From positions 682,001 to 746,000 of the forward strand of contig OY751486.1 of assembly GCA_963565915.1 (NCBI GenBank): DNA of 64,000 bases, read 5' to 3'. Under the pieces are notes generated by a model. It had not been told where the DNA came from. It was given only the letters and a program-made list of their open reading frames with translations, and ran no database searches. The position numbers and the translations under genes are program-made. The DNA comes from Entoloma clypeatum. Taxonomy: Eukaryota; Basidiomycota; Agaricomycetes; Agaricales; Entolomataceae. Below, piece by piece: positions 45,894 through 57,805 of the stretch. Position 1 is the stretch's first letter. Each line of letters begins with the position of its first letter.

Positions 45894-48800
45894 ATGTCTA
45901 CCTCTCGCTCTGCTCTTGACATCATCACCCCCTTCGACGGCATCGACTACCAAAGCTGGGCCGAAAGGATGAAGTCCTACCTCCTCCATCAAGGATTCTG
46001 GCGCATTGTTTCTGGCGACATCACCCGCGCTGACATCGCCGATTTTACCACCACGGTCTCCACCCCTGGGGCCACTGCTGCTGCTCCCCCTGTGCTGGCT
46101 ACCATGGTCGACCAGTCCGGCTTCCGCAAGGAAGAAAAAGCCTGGATCAGGGACGACGACATAGCTCTCGGGGCGATACGCCTGAAGGTCTCTGAGGCGA
46201 TCAGACGCCACATCAAGGACAGCACCTCGGCGCTTGACGCATGGGCAACGCTGAAAGATGCCTATGCCAAGATATCCCCGGCCATCATCTTCGGCAACTT
46301 CAAGGCCGCTGCTACCTTCAAACTATCTGGACGCGACCCCGTGCCTGAAATCGAGCGCCTGGGGTCACTCTTTGCTCGTCTCAGCGAGTCAAATTGGTCG
46401 GGTCTACTCGTGCGTCCAACGAGCAGGCCCGGAAAATTTCTGGGACAAAGCGAAAGGGGCAGGACCCCAAATGGGAAAGGCAGCAAAAGCCAAGTACCTC
46501 GCAGAACGATGCTGACGAGCAGCCTAACTCGGCCGACCCAAGTACCGCTTCTGAAAAGAAGAAGGGAAAGGGACGCTGGCACAATCAGAAGAAAAGCGCT
46601 AACAATGCGGACAACACGTCCGACCATGTGGAAGAAACGGTTGAGTTTGTTGCTCCTGCCATTCACTTCCCCCCTCTTCCGGCACTGGCCGCGGGAAAAC
46701 GACAAGTACCGCACAGCCCGATTCAGAAAAAATGCATGAGCCCGCCTCCTTCTCAGTACACCGGACTTCCATCTGGAAAACCGTCTGTGTGGAAAAAGAA
46801 CGATCATGTCCGTAAACTCGCGCGGAACATTGGTGCTCGTCCCTCAGGGTCAAACCTTCGAATTCCGGATACGATTATCCCAGAAGAAGATGGAAGACCA
46901 TCCAAGCAGCGTCGAGTCACTCCGCCTTTGGATGACTCCCTCAGAATGATGGACATAGACCATCAAAGCGAGCGGATGGGGCTGAAACAATTCGAAGATG
47001 GGCTGATCGAACTTGACGGTTCGTCACATCCTTCTCTCAAACTTGACCAAATGGGAAACGCTAATAATCACGCACAGACGTTTGAATATATATTAGCTAG
47101 TACCGATGCAGATAGTATAGATCTCTTTAGTGATGATCTGTACAAAAAATATATCAAACATTTCGCGTCCTGCACACACTGCAAAGAGAGAGAACGCGCT
47201 CAGTGGATCTTAGATTCCGGCGCATCATTACACTTTACCCATGAGTTTAAAGACTTCGCGTATTACAGGCCTCTCAAGGCTAAGTGATTTGTCCAAACAG
47301 CTGCAAAGGGAAAGAAACTGGAAATTCTCGGAGTTGGGGCCGTTCCAGTACGGCATACCCTAAATGGGGAAATAAAAACCCACCTTCTCCGACCTGTATT
47401 CTACATTCCGGACATGGACACACACCTATTGTCCCTAGGCGTCTTCCTCAATCACGGTTACAAAGTAGACGGAATGCATGGAGAAATCAACATCTCCAAA
47501 GGACAGAACAAAATACAGTTCTCGCCTCACATTCTCGGACAAACCATTTATTGGTTAGACACTGAAATACGCTATGACCAAATCCACGCGATCTCTAGCG
47601 AAATTACTGTCGAAACCTGGCATAAACGCCTTGGCCACCCAAATGACCAGGCGCTCAATAAGATTCCCACCAGTACCAAAGGAGTACCCAAAACGTTAGT
47701 ACGTGAGAAATCACAGGAAAACTGCACGGGGTGTCTAAAAGGGAAAATGCCGAATCAATCTTATCCTAACTCGGTGACAAGGGCTGTCAAACCCTTTGAT
47801 TTGATCCATTCGGATTTGAAGCAGATATCCACGGCATCGTACCATAAGTACAAATATTTCCTTACCTTTTTGGATGATTTTTCATCCCATGTCTGGGTCG
47901 TCTTGCTTAGGAAAAAGTCAGGCGCCATCACGGCGCTGAAACAATTCCTTGCAATGATCCAGAATCAATTTGCCGCTACCCCTAAAAAATGGCGAGTTGA
48001 TGGAGGTGGAGAGTTTGACAAATACAAGGATGTACTTGCCGGTCATGGAATTCTGATCGACGTCACGCTCCCGTATCAGCATCAGCAGAATGGTAGAGCA
48101 GAACGGATAAATCGAACTCTGTGGGAAAAATCTCAGGCACTACGCTTCGACGCATGCTTACCACCTATGTGGTGGGAATTCTGCCTGGAACATGCAGCAT
48201 TTCTCTACAACAGAACCCCCATGCAGCGTCTTGAATGGAAAACCCCTCACTTCAAAGTGACCAATGAGATTCCCGACATGTCCAGCGTCAGAGTCTTCGG
48301 ATGTCAGGCATATGTATATATCCCAAAGGAGAAACGTAGGAACTCCCTGGAGTCAAGGTCCTGATTGATGATTTATCTCGGATCAAAACCAGGGGTCAAA
48401 GGATACCACTTCATGGATCCTGAGACCAATACGATTTTCATGGGTGGAAAAGCTATCTTTGATGAAAGCAAGTACCCTAGATGCCACATCGACCCTTTGC
48501 CAGAAAACCATCCAGAAATGGAAAACCCAGAGCCAGCTGATGAGTTTGAGGATCTCATTTCCGGCAGCAACGATGACGATAGTCACAATGAAACACCTCA
48601 TGACCCAGTTCCCATTGAACAGAATCAACCTGAATCAGACAACGAACTGCCTGCCAGTGAGCCTGATGACGAACCGCAAGTACCCACTCCGGAACCCGAG
48701 CAAGTACCAGATCGACCGATCAGGGAACGACGAGTTCGGAAGATGCCAGGAAGCATCTATGGGGAAGACACTCCAGCGTCTGATCTTGAAAAATTAGATC

Positions 48801-50425
48801 GAAGACGGAGATTGGGCGGTCAAACGGCATGGATGAATGACCTCCTGATGGAGGCAATATCAGTCCAAGTTGGCATTGTTGAAATGTCCCATAAAGACAT
48901 ATACCCTCTTCCAAATAAAGAAGACTGGTATGCGGCTGAACGTAAAGAGCTAGACATGCTCAAACACCGCGGGGTGATCACGGAGCTAGTACCCCTGCCT
49001 GCAGGAAGGAAAGCTCTAAGGAACAAATGGGTTTACAACGAAAAGTCCGACGGGCGCCTGAAAGCATGCCTCGTCGCAAAAGGCTTTTCACAGGTAGAAG
49101 GGATCGACTTTGATCAGATCTTCTCACCAGTCGTGAGATATGAAACCGTCCGACTAATACTGGCATTGACAGCCCTTGAAGGGTGGTTCATGACACTCTT
49201 GGACGTCTCATCAGCCTTCCTCTATGGAACTCTCCTTGAGGTAATCTACATGCGACAGCCTGAGGGCTACATAGTAAAAGGGAAAGAACACCTCGTGTAC
49301 CGACTATACAAAGCCCTATATGGACTTAAGCAGGTCGCATTAGCCTGGTGGAGAGAACTTGATTCCTCCATGAAAAAGCTCGGCTTTGTCCGGCTTCACT
49401 CCGATGCGGGAGTGTTCATTCACAAAAGTACCAGCGGGGAAATTGTAATCGCTGTCATCTATGTCGACGACTCTGCTTTTCTCGGCACAAACCGGGAATA
49501 TACGCTAGAAAAGAAGAAGGCCTTCATGACAACATGGGAATGTAGGGACCTAGGTCACCTAGTGCCCGATGGGTAACCAAAGGAATTTCTCTCAATCCAA
49601 ATAAGGCAACGTGGGAAGAGGATCTTCATTGATCAAGTACCCTACCTTGAGAAAATTCTCGCACAAATGGGAATGAGCGAATCCAATGCCACCCATACCC
49701 CACTTCCGACGGGCTACAAACCCATGAAGTCTGAGGATGAACCCAATGCGGAACTCAGATCCAAGTACCAATCCGTCATCGGGTCACTATTGTACTTAAT
49801 GATCGGGACAAGACCCGACATTTGTTTCGCCGTGATCAAAATGTCCCAATTCTCCGCAAACCCTACCAAACGCCATTTAGAAGTGGCTAGGGATATTTGC
49901 AGGTATTTGAAGGCGACAAAAGATTACGCGATCATGTACGATGGTGATTCTGGGAAAGGGATCTATGCATTTACAGACTCCGATTGGGCATCAGATGAAA
50001 ACACCAGGAAATCCACTACTGGTTACTTCATATCACTGGCGTCTGGAGCAGTAACATGGGTTTCGTCAGCACAGAAAACCATTGCCCTCTCTTCCACGGA
50101 AGCAGAATACATGGCGCTATCAGATTGCAGTCGTGCAGTGACATGGCTTAGAAGCATGCTTGCCGAACTTGGGATGCAGATCGGATCAGTCCCAATCTAT
50201 GGAGATAACAATGGCTCCGTCTTTATCGCATCCAACCCTGTCACTGAAAAGCGGTCCAAGCACATTGACGTGCGATTTCACTTTGTCAGAGAAAAAGTAT
50301 CCGAAGGAATTATTACGGTCGAATTCATTGAAGGAGTAAATAACCCTGCAGACCTTTTAACTAAGAATCTGGGGAAGATCCTCTTCAACAAGTTTATCCC
50401 GTACTTTGGATTACTTAAAAACTAG
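45894..50425 (+). pseudogene. copia-3 Gag-Pol, gag deletion and three stops
   Basis: ATG at 45894 opens gag (MSTSRSALDIITPFDGIDYQ). After LGSLFARLSE (about 46385) roughly 170 bp present in copia-4 are missing, and the frame shifts. The next segment reads STRASNEQARKISGTKRKG to the protease box LDSGASLHF and meets TGA at 47285-47287; copia-4 has CGA there. Pre-integrase and integrase follow (HKRLGHPN, CTGCLKGK, IHSDLKQI, RVDGGGEF, NGRAERINR) up to TGA at 48362-48364; copia-4 has CGA there too. RT (ARLVAKGF equivalent reads ACLVAKGF; YGLKQVALAW; VIYVDDSAFLG) ends at TAA 49574-49576, which copia-4 shares. RNase H is in the last segment (FTDSDWASD, ALSSTEAEYMALSD, DLLTKNLG). Confidence 0.93.
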
Positions 50426-50493
50426 ACAAAAAAAGAGTACCTATATGGGAAAAAGTAAGATGTATTTAGAAGTATGTACTAAATATGGGGGGG

Positions 50494-50802
50494 TGTTGAA
50501 ACTTTTCCATCACGTAGATTAGATTAGATTAGATTACATCATGTGACCTTTACACATCTTCGATTACATACTTGTTTGGTTGGTACAAACAGTAGTACGG
50601 TATATAAGACCAGGAAACTGTCAATATCAACAGGTTGTCTCTTGACTCTTAACCAGCTCCATCGCTCTTACCAGCCTCAACCGCTCTCACCAGCCTTACC
50701 CCTCCAAACCATGTAAGTGACCATAGCGGTATCGTAGAGTACTTCCACTGTAGCTATGTTGCTCAGTACACCTGTGGCTAGCACCCAGGTGGAACTTCAA
50801 CA
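50494..50802 (+). repeat. copia-3 3' LTR
   Basis: Same as the 5' LTR except for CACGTG to CATGTG and two further transitions. Confidence 0.95.
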
Positions 50803-51208
50803 TGTTGTCCTCAAGGAGCTCAAGGAGTACCACCTCCATCCCCTCGACATTCTTCTCCGTGAAGATCCGGATGGCCCATGGCCTAACGCCAACAACTACC
50901 TCGTCACCATACTCGACCCTTTGGGCATGAAGCTCTTCGGCGAAGAAGCATTCCCGCACGGCGTTCCCGTCTTGTCCTTGCAGATACGAACGGCCATTCA
51001 TGTCTTCGCCCAAAGGTCCTGGAAGTTGAAGACCTTTCTACTGCCCAGAGGCGTCGACATATTCGTCTACGACAGCCAAACCGATGCTGCGCACTTCTGG
51101 GGGCCTTCTGGCCCACTTCGACTCTCCAAGCATAAACCTCACAACAGGATCATTGTCGCCAGTCACTCGGTATGTTCTATCTCCCTATACTCTCATGATT
51201 TCATTAAC

Positions 51209-51518
51209 TGTTGAAACTTTTCCATCACGTAGATTAGATTAGATTAGATTACATCACGTGACCTTTACACATCTTCGATTACATACTTGTTTGGTTGGTA
51301 CAAACAGTAGTACGGTATATAAGACCAGGAAACTGTCAATATCAACAAGTTGTCTCTTGACTCTTAACCAGCTCCATCGCTCTTACCAGCCTCAACCGCT
51401 CTCACCAGCCTCACCCTCTCCAATCCAAGTAAGTGACTAGAACGGTTGAGTAGAGTACTTCCACTGTAGCTGTATTGCTCAGTACACCTGTGGCTAGCGC
51501 CCAGGTGGAACTTCAACA
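51209..51518 (+). repeat. copia-4 5' LTR
   Basis: 310 bp; (AGATT) run near the start followed by CACGTG; TATATAAG box as in copia-3. Confidence 0.95.
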
Positions 51519-51881
51519 GGTTATGGGCCCCGGATAGCAGAGGGACTTGGGAAACGCTGGCAACAGCGAGTACCTGCCCACTCTACCCTGGTTGGCAAAG
51601 AACCGATCGAAAGATCTAGGTTCTGAGTCTTACTTCTTCACATATGAACCTGGGAACGTCATTACGACAAGTACCTGTCATGAGGCGTCCCTAAGGGGAT
51701 TGACCTAGTACACTCCATGTGGAAACATTGATCGCACCCTATACGTTTCTGACATATAAAGGGTTTTCCCGTGACCGCTATTCCTAAAGGGAATATGTCA
51801 TAAGGAATCATTTAATTGTTTTCTTGAATCATATTCATAACACATCACTGATTGGGAACCCTTTCTTAGATTCATCTAAAA

Positions 51882-54800
51882 ATGTCTACCTCTCGCTCCG
51901 CCCTCGACTCCATCGCCATCTTCGACGGCATCGACTACCAGAGTTGGGCCGAAAAAATGAAGTCATACCTTCTCCATCAAGGAGTCTGGCGCCTCGTATC
52001 CGGCGACATTGAGCGCCCCGACATCAAGGACTTTACGGTCACGGTCTCCACCCCTGCCTCAGCCACTTCGACATCTGCGACATCTGCGACTCAACCTCCG
52101 GCGGTCACTATCACTGTCGACCATCCCGCCTTCGCCAAGGAAAAGAAGGCCTGGATCAGAGACGACGACATGGCTCAGGGTTCCATCCATCTCAAAGTCT
52201 CCGAAGCAATCAGGAGGCACATCAAGGACGCCTCAACCTCAAAGGAAGCTTGGACGACGTTGAAAGACGCGTATTCGAAGGTCTCCCCCGCCACCATTTT
52301 TGGCGACTTCAAGGCTGCTGCCTCCTTCAAGCTCTCGGGTCGCGACCCCGTACCGGAAATCGAGCGCCTCGGATCACTCTTCGCTCGCCTCAGCGACGCG
52401 AAGTTCATCGTGCCCGATCTGATGCAGGCTATGATCCTGGCGAGTGCCATCCCTGACGCTTGGTCGTCTCTCTCCACCGCCCTCTTCCAGGTCTACGACG
52501 CCGATGACTTCACATGGCAGGCCGTTGCCGACAGCATCGTATCGGAGTACAGGCGCAAGTATGCGATTGGGTCTACTCGGGCGTCCAACGAGCAGGCCCG
52601 GAAAATTTCCGGGACAAAGCGAAAGGGGCAGGACCCCAAATGGGAAAAGCAGCAAAAGCCGAGTACCTCGCAAAACAATGCTGACGAGCAGCCTAACTCG
52701 ACCGACCCGAGTACCGCTTCTGAAAAGAAGAAGGGAAAGGGACGCTGGCGCAACCAGAAGAAACGCGCCAACAACGCGGACAACGAGTCCGACCAAGCCG
52801 AGGAGATGGTCGAGTTCATCGCACCAGCTATTGAGCACATCCCTCGTCGTCCTGCTCCTTGTCCCCTTCCTCCTCGTCAACATGCCCCTTGCCCTCTCCC
52901 TCCTCATCATGCACCGTCTTTCACCACCGTAACTGGTCGCGGAAAGACTTCCTTTACTGCACAGCCTGAGTCAGAAAGGATGCAGTCACTACTGCAGCGG
53001 ATGAACCCGCCTTCGTCACAGTACACCGGACAGACTCCTAGGATGTCGTCTGCGTGGAAAAAGAACGAAAGGGTTAGGAAACTTGCCCGAGAAATCGGCG
53101 CCCGACCTTCTGGGTCAAACCTTCGTATCCTAGATACCATCATTCCTGACATCGACGAAAGGCCGGCTAAACAGCGTCGCGTAGCCTCGTCGATAGAAGA
53201 ATCGCTGAAAATGATGGACATCGACCAGGAACGGATGGGGCCGGATGTGTTTGAAGACGAGATAGAACTTGACGGTTCGTCGAAACCCTTTCTTAAACCT
53301 TACCAATTGCGGAAAGCTAACAATACCTCTCAACAGACGTATGATATAATAGCCAGTACCAGTACAGAATGCGTAGATCACTTTAGCAGTGATCTACATA
53401 AAAAATATATTAAACATTTTGCTTCTTGTACACATTGTAAGGAAAAAGAACGCGCGCAATGGATATTGGATTCCGGCGCCTCTTTACACTTCACCTATGA
53501 GTTTAAGGACTTCGCATATTATAGACCTCTCACGGTCAAGCGATTTGTCCAAACTGCAGCCAAAGGGAAGAAACTGGAAATTCTCGGAGTTGGGGCCGTT
53601 CCAGTACGGCACACCCTAAATGGGGAAATTAAAACCCATCTTCTCAGACCGGTATTCTACATTCCGGACATGGACACACGCCTATTGTCTTTAGGTGTCT
53701 TCCTTAACCATGGTTACAAAGTAGACGGGACTCGTGGAGAAATCAACATCTCCAAAGGGCTGAACAAAATCCAGTTTTCGCCTCACATCCTTGGTCAAAC
53801 CATTTACTGGTTAGACACTGAAATACGCTACGACCAGATCCATGCGATCTCGAGCGAAATCACTGTCGAAACATGGCACAAGCGTCTTGGTCACCCAAAT
53901 GATCAAGCACTCCGAAAGATTCCCACCAGTACCAAAGGGGTACCTGGAACACTAGTACGTGAGAAATCACAGGAAAGTTGCACAGGCTGCCTCAAAGGGA
54001 AAATGCCGAATCAATCATATCCCAATTCGATGACAAGGGCAACAAAAACCTTTGATCTAATCCATTCTGATCTCAAACAGATATCCACGGCATCATACCA
54101 CAAATATAAATATTTCCTTACGTTTTTGGACGACTTTTCATCCCACGTCTGGGTCGTCTTGCTTAGGAAGAAGTCGGATGCCATCACGGCACTGCGACAA
54201 TTCCTTGCGATGATCCAGAATCAATTCGCCGCCACCCCTAAGAAATGGCGAGTTGATGGAGGTGGAGAGTTCGACGAATACAAGGATGTACTTGCCGATC
54301 ATGGAATCCTCATTGACGTCACGCTCCCATATCAGCACCAGCAGAATGGTAGAGCAGAACGGATAAATCGAACTTTATGGGAGAAATCTCAGGCCTTGCG
54401 CTTCGACGCGTGCTTACCCCCTATGTGGTGGGAATTCTGTTTGGAACATGCAGCATTCCTTTACAACAGAACGCCCATGCAGCGTCTTGAATGGAATACC
54501 CCTTACTTCAGGGTAACCAATGAGATTCCTGATATGTCAAGCATCAGAGTCTTCGGATGTCAGGCATATGTGTATATCCCAAAGGAAAAACGTAAAAATT
54601 CCCTGGAGTCTAGATCACGATTGATGATTTATCTCGGATCAAAACCAGGAGTCAAAGGATACCGTTTTATGGATCCTGAGACTAACACGATTTTCATGGG
54701 TGGGAAAGCTATCTTTGATGAAAGCAAGTACCCTAGATGCCACATCGACCCTTTGCCAGAAAACCATCCAGAAATGGAAAACCCAGAACCGGCTGATGAG

Positions 54801-56681
54801 TTTGAGGACCTCATTCCCGGAAATGATGACAATGACAGTCATAACGAAACACCTCACGACCCAGTTCCCATTGAACAGAATCACCCTGAATCAGACGATG
54901 ACTTGCCGTCTAATGAGCCCGACGATGAACCGCGAGTACCCACTCCGGAACCCGAACAAGTACCAGATCGACCGATCAGGGAACGACGAGTTCGCAGAAT
55001 GCCAGACAGCATCTATGGGGAAGACACCCCTGCTTCTGATCTTGAAAAAATAGATCGAAGACGTAGATTGGGCGGTCAAACGGCATGGATGAACGATCTC
55101 CTGATGGAGGCAATCTCCATCCAAGTAGGCATCATCGAAATGTCACACAAAGACATATACTCTCTTCCAAACAAAGAAGATTGGTATGCGGCAGAACGAA
55201 AAGAGCTAGACATGCTCAAAAGCCGCGGGGTGATCACGGAGTTAGTACCCCTACCAACAGGAAGGAAAGCACTAAGGAACAAATGGGTTTACAACGAAAA
55301 ATCCGACGGGCGTCTGAAAGTGCGCCTGGTTGCAAAAGGCTTCTCACAGGTAGAAGGGATCGATTTCGATCAGATCTTCTCACCAGTAGTGAGGTACGAG
55401 ACCGTCCGATTGATTTTGGCATTGACAGCCCTTGAAGGGTGGTTCATGACATTCTTGGACGTCTCATCAGCCTTCCTCTATGGAAGACTCCGTGAGGTAA
55501 TTTACATGCGACAGCCTGAGGGCTACATCGTAAAAGGGAAAGAAAACTTCGTGTACCAACTATACAAAGCCCTATACGGACTCAAGCAGGCCGCATTAGC
55601 CTGGTGGAGAGAACTCGATTCCTCCATGAAAAAGCTCGGCTTTGTCCGGCTACACTCCGATGCGGGAGTTTTTATTCACACAAGTACCAGCGGGGAAATT
55701 GTAATCGCTGTCATCTATGTCGACGACTCTGCTTTTCTCGGCACAAACCGGGAATATATGCTAGAAAAGAAGAAGGCCTTCATGACAACATGGGAATGTA
55801 GGGACCTAGGTCACCTAGTGCCCGATGGGTAACCAAAGGAATTTCTCTCAATCCAAATAAGGCAACGTGGGAAGAGGATCTTCATTGATCAAGTACCCTA
55901 CCTTGAGAAAATTCTCGCACGAATGGGAATGAGCGAATCCAATGCCACCCATACCCCACTTCCGACGGGCTACAAACCCATGAAGTCTGAGGATGAACCC
56001 AATGCGGAACTCAGATCCAAGTACCAATCCGTCATCGGGTCACTATTGTACTTAATGATCGGGACAAGACCCGACATTTGTTTTGCCGTGATCAAAATGT
56101 CCCAATTTTCCGCAAACCCTACCAAACGCCATTTAGAAGTGGCTAGGGATATTTGCAGATATTTGAAGGCAACAAAAGATTACGCGATCATGTACGATGG
56201 CGATTTTGGGAAAGGAATCTACGCATTTACAGACTCCGATTGGGCATCAGATGAAAACACCAGGAAATCCACTACTGGTTACTTCATATCACTGGCGTCT
56301 GGAGCAGTAACATGGGTTTCGTCAGCACAGAAAACCATTGCCCTCTCTTCCACAGAAGCAGAATACATGGCGCTATCAGATTGCAGTCGCGCAGTGACAT
56401 GGCTTAGAAGCATGCTTGCCGAACTTGGGATGCAGATCGGATCAGTCCCGATCTATGGAGATAACAATGGCTCCGTCTTTATCGCATCCAACCCTGTAAC
56501 TGAAAAACGGTCCAAGCACATCGACGTGCGATTTCACTTTGTCAGAGAAAAAGTATCTGAAGGGATTATTACGGTCGAATTCATCGAAGGAGTGAATAAC
56601 CCTGCAGACCTTTTAACTAAGAATCTGGGGAAAATCCTCTTCAACAAGTTTATCCCGTACTTTGGATTACTTAAAAACTAG
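51882..56681 (+). CDS. copia-4 Gag-Pol polyprotein with one in-frame TAA
   Basis: One frame from ATG 51882 to 56681 (about 1,599 codons), broken only by TAA at 55830-55832. Gag occupies about residues 1-300, with a basic region (GTKRKGQDPKW) near 240 and a poly-KKKGKGRW stretch. Protease LDSGASLHF has its Asp near residue 530. The pre-integrase module is HKRLGHPN..CTGCLKGK. Integrase has Asp near 727 (IHSDLKQ), Asp near 790 (VDGGGEF) and Glu near 824 (GRAERINR). RT has WVYNEKSDGRLKVRLVAKGF, LDVSSAFLYG, YGLKQAALAW and YVDD near 1279. After the TAA, in the same frame: FIDQVPYLEKIL, GSLLYLMIGTRPDICF, and RNase H (AFTDSDWASD, STEAEYMALSD). The aligned position in copia-2 is Glu, so the TAA is not a simple CGA change. 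Without readthrough RNase H would not be made. Confidence 0.93.
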
Positions 56682-56749
56682 ACAAAAAAAGAGTACCTAT
56701 ATGGGAAAAAGTAAGATGTATTTAGAAGTATGTACTAAATATGGGGGGG

Positions 56750-57059
56750 TGTTGAAACTTTTCCATCACGTAGATTAGATTAGATTAGATTACATCATGT
56801 GACCTTTACACATCTTCGATTACATACTTGTTTGGTTGGTACAAACAGTAGTACAGTATATAAGACCAGGAAACTGTCAATATCAACAAGTTGTCTCTTG
56901 ACTCTTAACCAGCTCCATCGCTCTTACCAGCCTCAACCGCTCTCACCAGCCTCACCCTCTCCAATCCAAGTAAGTGACTAGAACGGTTGAGTAGAGTACT
57001 TCCACTGTAGCTGTGTTGCTCAGTACACCTGTGGCTAGCGCCCAGGTGGAACTTCAACA
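56750..57059 (+). repeat. copia-4 3' LTR
   Basis: 310 bp; CATGTG instead of CACGTG, and GTACAG instead of GTACGG before the TATA box. Confidence 0.95.
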
Positions 57060-57064
57060 TTAAC

Positions 57065-57805
57065 AAGGGATGGAGTAGGCGCTCTTCAGAGACATGAGCA
57101 ATAATCATGTCGAGGCAATGTGTTATATCCGTCTCCGAATCTCCGATACACTCCGATCGTCCTCCGACATTCCTGACATCCGTTACCTCCGCATCTCCAC
57201 ACATTGCCATCGTGCATTTCATATTCATATTCCTGTTTACTTATGCATTGCCTTTTCTGCATGGTCCATTGACCAACATCTCCAATGTTTGTTACAGTCG
57301 CTGGCAACTTACGCCACAACTCCGGACCTACTCCAACCATCTCCGTAAAGTAATCACATTTAGATTTTTAAGCTCATACCATACCTGTAGTTCCTCAGTT
57401 TGAATATCAACCAAGTTCACTCCTCTACTCTCTGTTCATGCCAGAGATCCTCGCCGTGGTACAATACGCCGACGACATCCTCATCTTCTGCTCTTCCTCC
57501 ATTGTTACCCTTCGACGAGCTCAGTACTGTGTCCGAGTCACAACTCCGACGTCGTCCGACCACTTCCACATCAGCGTGTCTCTCACTGAGATTTCTCCGA
57601 GAACCTCCGCACCTCTGACCCCTCCTCCGACCTCCTGAAATTGGGACACCTTATCCAACAAACGGCGGCGCAACACATACATTGAAGCCACGTCCCTCCC
57701 CTTTGTCGTTCCTCCGCATTTCCGGAGTTCCGCTCCGGTCTCAGTCCTACGTCCGACCTCCAATGGACTCCGACAAAGACTCCGACATTTCACCTACTTA
57801 ACACG
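57065..57805. other. TCCGAC-rich sequence with a possible LINE reverse-transcriptase scrap
   Basis: 57110-57350 and 57530-57790 are rich in CTCCGAC/CCTCCG words like the gypsy elements and may be LTR debris. At 57438-57500 the frame reads PEILAVVQYADDILIFCSSS, which resembles the YADD box of a LINE reverse transcriptase; nothing around it confirms this. Confidence 0.35.

Larger units (their letters stand above)
45220..50802 (+). mobile_element. Ty1/copia element copia-3, full length, inactivated
   Basis: 309-bp LTRs (45220-45528, 50494-50802) flanked by TGTTG (45215-45219 and 50803-50807). LTRs begin TGTTGAAACTTTTCC and end GGAACTTCAACA; by eye they differ at only about three sites, all transitions, so insertion is recent. 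Primer site GGTTATGGGCCCCGG and polypurine tract (ATATGGGGGGG) are in place. Confidence 0.96.
45003..51203 (+). pseudogene. Unrecognised gene interrupted by copia-3 (and copia-4 in its intron)
   Basis: Part 1 (about 45003-45219) encodes YFQFIVTYSCHSPALVKTLY, PGHEFWNAFIACNWKLWDIH. After copia-3 and one copy of its TGTTG duplication are removed the frame continues at 50803 as VLKELKEYHLHPLDILLRED, PDGPWPNANNYLVTILDPLG, FGEEAFPHGVPVLSLQIRTA, RSWKLKTFLLPRGVDIFVYD, AAHFWGPSGPL, NRIIVASHS. At about 51172 a GTATGT donor follows, and copia-4 sits 36 bp into this presumed intron. Amino-acid composition is that of a normal globular protein; no named domain is recognised. The rest of the gene downstream of copia-4 (57065 on) was not identified. 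It may be related to the SNF2 gene at 57806, but I have no evidence for that beyond position. Confidence 0.55.
51209..57059 (+). mobile_element. Ty1/copia element copia-4, nearly intact
   Basis: 310-bp LTRs (51209-51518, 56750-57059) with about three differences, flanked by TTAAC (51204-51208 and 57060-57064). Primer site GGTTATGGGCCCCGG follows the 5' LTR. The single long polyprotein is interrupted only once. It is a sister of copia-3, inserted 400 bp further along the same gene and in the same orientation. Confidence 0.96.

Noticed and set aside
4439..48364. TGA as a reassigned sense codon
   Set aside because: The TGAs align with arginine (CGA), and the KDZ companion gene at 5178-7498 properly ends with TGA. 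Decay explains them better than a changed code.
57438..57500. A complete reverse transcriptase gene at the YADD-like word
   Set aside because: Only one short motif is visible; the surrounding frame is a TCCG-rich repeat, so at most a scrap of a LINE.
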